Assembly (NCBI RefSeq): GCF_025822765.1 | Contig: NZ_JACKUK010000011.1 | Location: 119,475 to 183,474, forward strand | DNA length: 64,000 bases | Reading direction: 5' to 3' | Source: Mycobacterium barrassiae | GTDB lineage: Bacteria > Actinomycetota > Actinomycetes > Mycobacteriales > Mycobacteriaceae | Part shown: piece after piece, positions 59,659 to 64,000 of the stretch | Layout of the letters: every line of letters starts with the position of its first letter | Position numbering within the stretch: position 1 is the stretch's first letter | Position numbers and translations under genes: made by a program | Notes under the pieces: model-generated | The model's input: only the letters and a program-made list of their open reading frames with translations | The model's database searches: none | What the model was told of the DNA's origin: nothing

Positions 59659-62196
59659 TCAGGACGTCGCCAACTGCTTCGCGAGGTAGGGGGCTGTACG
59701 GCTGTGTTTGGCTCGTGCCACCTTTTTCGGCGGACCAGCCGCGACCACCCGACCGCCGTTGGTGCCCGCGCCCGGTCCCATGTCGATCACCCAGTCGGCG
59801 CCCGCGACCATGCGCATGTCGTGTTCGGCCACGACCACGGTGTTGCCCGCGTCGACTAGGCGGTGCAACTGATCGTCAAGCAGATCCACGTCGGCGGGAT
59901 GCAGCCCGGTGGTCGGCTCGTCGAGGACATAGAGGGTGTGTCCTCGACGGGGCCGCTGTAGTTCGGAGGCGAGCTTGATCCGCTGCGCCTCGCCGCCCGA
60001 TAGCTCGGTCGCGGGTTGTCCGAGACGCAGATAACCCAGTCCGACCTCTTGCAGTGTGGTCAGGCTCCGCGCTGCGCTGGCGACGTCGACGAAGAATCCC
60101 GAGGCCTCGTCGACGGTCATCGCGAGTACATCAGCGATCGTCCGATCTCGATAGCGCACCTGGAGGGTCTCTTCGGAGTAGCGGGCGCCTTCACAGGCCG
60201 GGCAGGTGGCGTATGTGCCCGGCAGGAACAACAATTCGACTGACACGAAGCCCTCGCCCTGACAGGTGGGGCAGCGACCTTCAGCCACGTTGAACGAAAA
60301 CCTGCCGGCGGTCCAACCGCGGCGACGCGCCATCGGGGTCGCGGCGAACTCCCTACGGACGGCGTCGAACAAACCGGTGTAGGTCGCCAGCGTCGAGCGC
60401 GGCGTGCGGCCGATTGGGCGCTGGTCGACGGATACCAGCCGATTGATCTTTTCGACACCGTCTGCGGTCACACCGATGCTGGCGTCATGATCGAGATCGA
60501 TGAACTCGGTCTCAGCCTCGTCATCGTCGGTGGTGGCGGGATCGGGCGTGCGCCCCGTGCCGAGGTGGCTGCTCACCACATCGCCGAGAACCTTGACGAC
60601 AAGCGTCGACTTGCCTGACCCGGACACTCCGGTGACCGCCGTGTACACGCCCAGTGGTAGGTCCACGTCGACGTCTCTCAAATTGTGGAAGTGGATCCCA
60701 CGCAGCCGCACTAGCCCCGACGCAGTGCGGGGTTGACGAGGCGCCGGCGCGACCTCTTCGAACAGGTACCTGCGAGTGACCGACCCCTCGACGTTGGCGA
60801 GACCCGGCACAGGGCCGCTGTAGAGCAGGTCCCCGCCGAGTTCGCCGGCCCCGGGTCCGACGTCGACGATCCAATCGGCACGACGGACCACGTCCATGTC
60901 GTGCTCGACCACGAACAACGAATTGCCCGCCCGCCGCAGCCGATCGAGCACCTCGAGCAGCGGTTCGGCGTCAGCGGGATGCAGTCCAGCCGACGGCTCG
61001 TCGAGCACGTAGAGCACGCCGAACAGGCCGGCACGCAGTTGTGTGGCCAGCCGCAACCGCTGCAGTTCGCCGGGTGACACCGTCGGAGTGCGGCGACTGA
61101 GCGTGAGATAGCCGAGGCCGAGATCGATGAGTATCTGAAGCCTTGCAACAAGATCGGAGGCGATCATGGTTGCCACTTCTGTGAGCTCGCCGGATTCCGT
61201 CGATTCATAGGCTGCGGCAGCATCGGTCCGAGAAGCAGTCGGGCGCAACGTGTCCGCAAGGTCGGCAAGGGGCATCGCGGCGTAGTCGGCGATGGTGCGC
61301 CCGTCGAACGTCACTTTGAGTGCGTCGGGTCTTAGCCCGGAGCCGCCGCACAGCGGGCAATCGAGGCTGTTTACGAATTGCAGCACGCGGCGACGCATCA
61401 TCGCGCTGTGCGAGTTGGCCAACGTGTGGCGCACGTGGCGCTCCGCACTGGAGAACGTGCCGTTGTAGTAGTAATCGGCCTGCACAGGGTGCTGGCCCGG
61501 ATCGATTTCCACCGTCGGCTGGTCATCAGTGAACAGAATCCAATCGCGTTGCCGCTTTGGGAGTTTCCGCCACGGCTTGTCGATGTCGTAGCCGAGAGTG
61601 ACGAGGATGTCGCGCAGGTTCTGGCCCTGCCACGCACCTGGCCACGCGGCGACGGCACCTTCGCGGATGGTCAGCGACGGGTCTGGCACCAGTGTCTCTT
61701 CGGTGACTTGGTGGACTCGTCCAAGCCCGTGACACTCAGGGCATGCTCCGATCGCCGTGTTCGGGGAGAACGCGTCGGAGTCCAGCCGTTCGGTGGCCCC
61801 GCGCGGGTAGGTCCCGGCGCGAGAGAAGAGCATCCTCAGAAGGTTCGACAGCGTGGTGACTGTACCGACCGTCGACCGCGACGTCGCCGAACCTCGGCGT
61901 TGTTGCAATGCGACTGCAGGGGGTAGCCCGGTGATGTCATCCACCTTTGGCGCGCCGGTTGGCAGGAGCAGGCGACGGGCGTATGGGGCGACGGACTCGA
62001 AGTAGCGCCGTTGGGCCTCGGCGTAGATAGTTCCGAAGGCCAACGACGATTTGCCGGATCCGGAGATTCCGGTGAATGCGACCAGCGCGTCACGCGGCGC
62101 CACGAGATCGACGCCCCGGAGGTTGTGCACCCGCGTCCCGTACACACGCACGAAAGGGTCGATGTCGTCGGTGCTTCGATAGGACTTTTCTGTCAT
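59659..62196 (-). CDS. UvrA-like ABC ATPase
   Basis: An 845-residue protein with two ABC ATPase modules arranged as in UvrA: Walker A GISGSGKSSLAFGT and GVSGSGKSTLVVKV, signatures SPGELQRLRLATQL and LSGGEAQRIKLASEL, Walker B LYVLDEPSAGLHPAD and LYVLDEPTTGLHPAD, plus CXXC zinc pairs (ACPECHG, DCPLCGG, RCPTCQG, TCPACEG). It is about 100 residues shorter than UvrA, and fits the UvrA2/DrrC-like class linked to drug tolerance rather than the repair protein. ATG 62196 has GGGAG upstream; 62217 is possible. It is convergent with ssrA. Confidence 0.9.
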   Translation of the reverse strand: MTEKSYRSTDDIDPFVRVYGTRVHNLRGVDLVAPRDALVAFTGISGSGKSSLAFGTIYAEAQRRYFESVAPYARRLLLPTGAPKVDDITGLPPAVALQQRRGSATSRSTVGTVTTLSNLLRMLFSRAGTYPRGATERLDSDAFSPNTAIGACPECHGLGRVHQVTEETLVPDPSLTIREGAVAAWPGAWQGQNLRDILVTLGYDIDKPWRKLPKRQRDWILFTDDQPTVEIDPGQHPVQADYYYNGTFSSAERHVRHTLANSHSAMMRRRVLQFVNSLDCPLCGGSGLRPDALKVTFDGRTIADYAAMPLADLADTLRPTASRTDAAAAYESTESGELTEVATMIASDLVARLQILIDLGLGYLTLSRRTPTVSPGELQRLRLATQLRAGLFGVLYVLDEPSAGLHPADAEPLLEVLDRLRRAGNSLFVVEHDMDVVRRADWIVDVGPGAGELGGDLLYSGPVPGLANVEGSVTRRYLFEEVAPAPRQPRTASGLVRLRGIHFHNLRDVDVDLPLGVYTAVTGVSGSGKSTLVVKVLGDVVSSHLGTGRTPDPATTDDDEAETEFIDLDHDASIGVTADGVEKINRLVSVDQRPIGRTPRSTLATYTGLFDAVRREFAATPMARRRGWTAGRFSFNVAEGRCPTCQGEGFVSVELLFLPGTYATCPACEGARYSEETLQVRYRDRTIADVLAMTVDEASGFFVDVASAARSLTTLQEVGLGYLRLGQPATELSGGEAQRIKLASELQRPRRGHTLYVLDEPTTGLHPADVDLLDDQLHRLVDAGNTVVVAEHDMRMVAGADWVIDMGPGAGTNGGRVVAAGPPKKVARAKHSRTAPYLAKQLATS

Positions 62197-62315
62197 CGCG
62201 CTCCCACGGGTACCCATGCTGCGGTACGCGAATCTTCGCAGTTCGGACGCGTTTCGGCCGAGTGGATCCCAAACTCAGGGCAATCGGTGAACGTTTCGCC
62301 ACATGGGTTGCGGGT

Positions 62316-63392
62316 ATGCGACGCTTAATGTCATTCGGCCCGTCATCAATATTGATAGTCGCCGATCCCGGTGCTCCGGCGGCCATCGCCGAACGTCTTG
62401 CTGATTCACTACCGGATGCGCTGGCGGACGCGGCTTCCGCGGATGGCACGTGGCGCGTATCTGTGCGACGCGACTCCTACCCGGTCGATGAGCACGCCGA
62501 GGTCGTAGACGTAATCCGCGCCGTCGACCCGGCAGGCGAGACCGAGGACATCGTCATCTACCTCACCGATCTGCCACGACTTCTCGGGACGACGCCAGTA
62601 ATAGCTGATATCAGCCTTGGCAGCCTGTTCGGACTGATTTCCATCCCCGGGGTTGGCGGCTTGTTCATCTATCGCCGGGTGAGGAACTTGGCGCAGACAA
62701 TTGTGGCCGAGGTGATGCACCAGTCGGACGAGCGAGAGAAGCAACACCGGTCCGTGAAGCGGCTGAAGCGAACACAGGAGGACGATGTCGTCCGCTACGT
62801 CGCGTCGACGGGTCTGTCCCGTCTGCAACTTCTGGCAGGCATGGTTTACGCAAACCGCCCGTGGCTATTGGCCGCTGGTCTGTCCAAGGTGATGATGGCA
62901 GCGTTCGCAACTGGGGCCGTGAGCCTTGCGTATCCAACGATTTGGCAGCTGTCCGACACGATGGGCCCCTGGCGCTTAAGCGCGACAACGGTTTTGGCAA
63001 CCACAGCGATGATCGCGTGGCTCATCCTTGACCACAAACTATGGGAACGGCCGCATTCGGTCGACGAACGCGAACGCGCGGAGTTGTACAACACAGCGAC
63101 TGTCGTCACCCTGACCATCGGCGTCGCTATTCTTCACATCGGGCTGTTCCTGCTGCTGCTGTTGACGGCCTGGTGGACGCTTCCGCCGCAACTGGTCGCG
63201 CGGAACATCGGCCATTCCGTTGATTTCTCAACCATTTTGCACATGGCCTGGCTGGTGGCGGCCGTCGCGACATTGGGCGGTGCTTTGGGTTCAGGGCTGG
63301 AGGATGACGAGGCCGTCAAGGCCGCGGCCTATGGGGTGCGGCAGCGCCAGCGATTCGAGCGTCGAACTGCAGGCTCAGGCTCACCCAGATGA
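62316..63392 (+). CDS. Membrane protein, unknown
   Basis: A 358-residue protein. The N-terminal half is soluble alpha/beta (SILIVADPGAPAAIAERLADSLPDAL, EDIVIYLTDLPRLLGTTPVIADIS), and is followed by about four TM helices (near 185-205, 220-238, 265-290, 310-335). The charged segment SVDERERAELYNTATVVTLTIGV precedes one helix. No family recognised. ATG 62316 (MRRLMSFGPS) is the first credible start; the frame from 62076 covers the UvrA-like gene in antisense. Divergent from the UvrA-like gene. Confidence 0.7.
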   Translation: MRRLMSFGPSSILIVADPGAPAAIAERLADSLPDALADAASADGTWRVSVRRDSYPVDEHAEVVDVIRAVDPAGETEDIVIYLTDLPRLLGTTPVIADISLGSLFGLISIPGVGGLFIYRRVRNLAQTIVAEVMHQSDEREKQHRSVKRLKRTQEDDVVRYVASTGLSRLQLLAGMVYANRPWLLAAGLSKVMMAAFATGAVSLAYPTIWQLSDTMGPWRLSATTVLATTAMIAWLILDHKLWERPHSVDERERAELYNTATVVTLTIGVAILHIGLFLLLLLTAWWTLPPQLVARNIGHSVDFSTILHMAWLVAAVATLGGALGSGLEDDEAVKAAAYGVRQRQRFERRTAGSGSPR

Positions 63393-63404
63393 TGATGGTG
63401 ACCC

Positions 63405-63521
63405 GCCGTCGCTTCAGAGCTGCCGACCCAGGATTTGAAGAACATCGGCGCCATCCATGCGGGCATGCACTCGCAGGGTTTCGACGGTCTCTGGTTGAAC
63501 ACCGCGCAGGAGATGTCGTAA
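63405..63521 (+). pseudogene. C-terminal remnant of a Rieske ring-hydroxylating oxygenase alpha subunit
   Basis: The frame ending in TAA 63519-63521 reads ASELPTQDLKNIGAIHAGMHSQGFDGLWLNTAQEMS, which resembles the last helix region of ring-hydroxylating oxygenase large subunits (E.D....I..G..S.GF.GL.LN..QE). It starts in mid-protein, has no start codon or upstream domain, and is abruptly joined to a thiolase fragment in another frame. A short, broken remnant; family call is by eye. Confidence 0.5.
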
Positions 63522-63522
63522 G

Positions 63523-63873
63523 GGACCGGACGATTTCACGGTCGCCGATGTCGATTACGCGTCGCTGTACGACGGCTTCAGTGTTTTCGTGCTGTGTTGG
63601 TTGGAAGACCTCGGCTTCTGCAAGGTGGGCGAGTCAGGCGAGTTGGTTGCCGACCCGGCGCGCATCTCGCTCGGGGGCGAACTGCCGACCAACACCGCAG
63701 GCGGTCAGTTGTCCGGCGGACGACTTCACGGATTCGGCCACCTGCATGAGGCGTGTCTTCAGGTCCGCGGCGAAGCAGGCGCGCGGCTGGTCGATGACGT
63801 CGGCCTAGCAGCCGTCGGGGTAGGCGCCGCCAACAGCGGAACGACTGCCATGTTGCTTCGCCGGTCGCGATAG
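63523..63873 (+). pseudogene. C-terminal fragment of thiolase / lipid-transfer acetyl-CoA acetyltransferase
   Basis: About 116 residues from GPDDFTVADVDYASLYDGFSV through GGELPTNTAGGQLSGGRLHGFGHLHEACLQVRGEAG to the stop at 63873. This is the C-terminal part of a steroid/lipid-type thiolase (conserved NT.GG..SGG..HG.G...EA..Q.RGEAG). The N-terminal two thirds, with the catalytic Cys, are missing; the preceding sequence is a different gene's remnant. Probably a deletion fusion product, non-functional. Confidence 0.8.
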
Positions 63874-63880
63874 GACGCTA

Positions 63881-64000
63881 GTGTCCTGAGTCATTAATTG
63901 ACCTTTAGCGGTTAGACTTGGTGGGTGCCGAACCCTGTTGCGCCGGTTGTGCGCTTGACCGAGGATGAGCGTTCTGAGTTGGTGTCGTGGTCGAGGCGGT
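63881..64000 (+). mobile_element. Left end of an IS630-type insertion sequence
   Basis: The element seems to begin at GTGTCCTGAGTCATTAATTG (63881), right after a CTA (TA target dinucleotide at 63879-63880, typical of IS630 insertion). It is cut by the window end, so the right inverted repeat and TA duplication cannot be checked. It lies just downstream of the gene fragments at 63405-63873. Confidence 0.6.
63925..64000 (+). CDS. IS630-family transposase, N-terminal part
   Basis: GTG at 63925 opens a frame reading VPNPVAPVVRLTEDERSELV and then SWSRR to the window end. This matches the start of actinobacterial IS630-type transposases (helix-turn-helix region with ...L...ER.EL..W.R...). Only 25 residues are visible, so the family call depends on this short match and the TA target. 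Confidence 0.65.
   Translation, partial: MPNPVAPVVRLTEDERSELVSWSRR

Overview
The window is high-GC actinobacterial DNA and almost certainly comes from a Mycobacterium/Mycolicibacterium chromosome. The evidence is an antigen 85 mycolyltransferase, a complete yrbE-mce operon, F420- and mycothiol-type enzymes, many acyl-CoA dehydrogenases, and blocks whose gene order I recall from M. tuberculosis: fadB4/fadE23/fadE24 with a nearby hisN, and fprA - prfB - MscS - Pro/Thr-rich protein - ftsE - ftsX - smpB. The number of catabolic genes suggests a free-living, fast-growing type rather than a reduced pathogen, but this is inference.

Layout. 1-542: the end of a methyltransferase. 595-9955: a leftward catabolic cluster (DUF6285 protein, phosphotransferase, acyl-CoA dehydrogenase, TetR, HMG-CoA-lyase-like enzyme, CoA-transferase, alpha/beta hydrolase, homogentisate-dioxygenase-like protein, then a Ddn-type protein and a flavin monooxygenase-like protein). 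Palindromic operator candidates lie at 8341-8360 and 9972-9983. 10073-19330: TetR, Ag85, fadB4, fadE23, fadE24, a CHASE3-HAMP-GAF histidine kinase with a receiver-only partner, and hisN. 19342-25528: fprA, prfB and the ftsEX-smpB operon. 25525-32878: EamA transporter, thioesterase, sulfotransferase, DUF1214 protein, an unknown small protein and a translationally coupled acyl-CoA dehydrogenase pair.

32966-56801 is the most unusual part. It holds two paralogous polytopic membrane proteins of unknown function, an MpaB/DUF2236-type oxygenase, a Baeyer-Villiger-type flavin monooxygenase, a phytoene-desaturase-like FAD enzyme, three double-length Lrp/AsnC regulators, a 12-gene mce operon (yrbE x2, mceA-F, a Mce-associated protein, and three exported proteins resembling CAP and MmpS folds or unknown, plus one more proline-rich exported protein), then a membrane protein with orphan cytochrome-oxidase subunit III and IV homologues. 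Read together it looks like an import-and-oxidise module for a hydrophobic, perhaps isoprenoid or steroid-like, substrate. Two of the AsnC genes are close paralogues flanking the mce operon as direct repeats, and a CGCATAT/ATATGCG-type motif recurs in the control regions. The substrate is not visible from sequence.

56875-64000: a mycothiol-dependent-type enzyme, an AhpD-like protein, a nitroreductase, the tmRNA gene ssrA (tag ADSNQRDFALAA) with a strong terminator, a UvrA-like ABC protein, an unknown membrane protein, debris of a ring-hydroxylating oxygenase and a thiolase, and the left end of an IS630-type insertion sequence cut by the window edge. About 33.6 kb separates smpB from ssrA.
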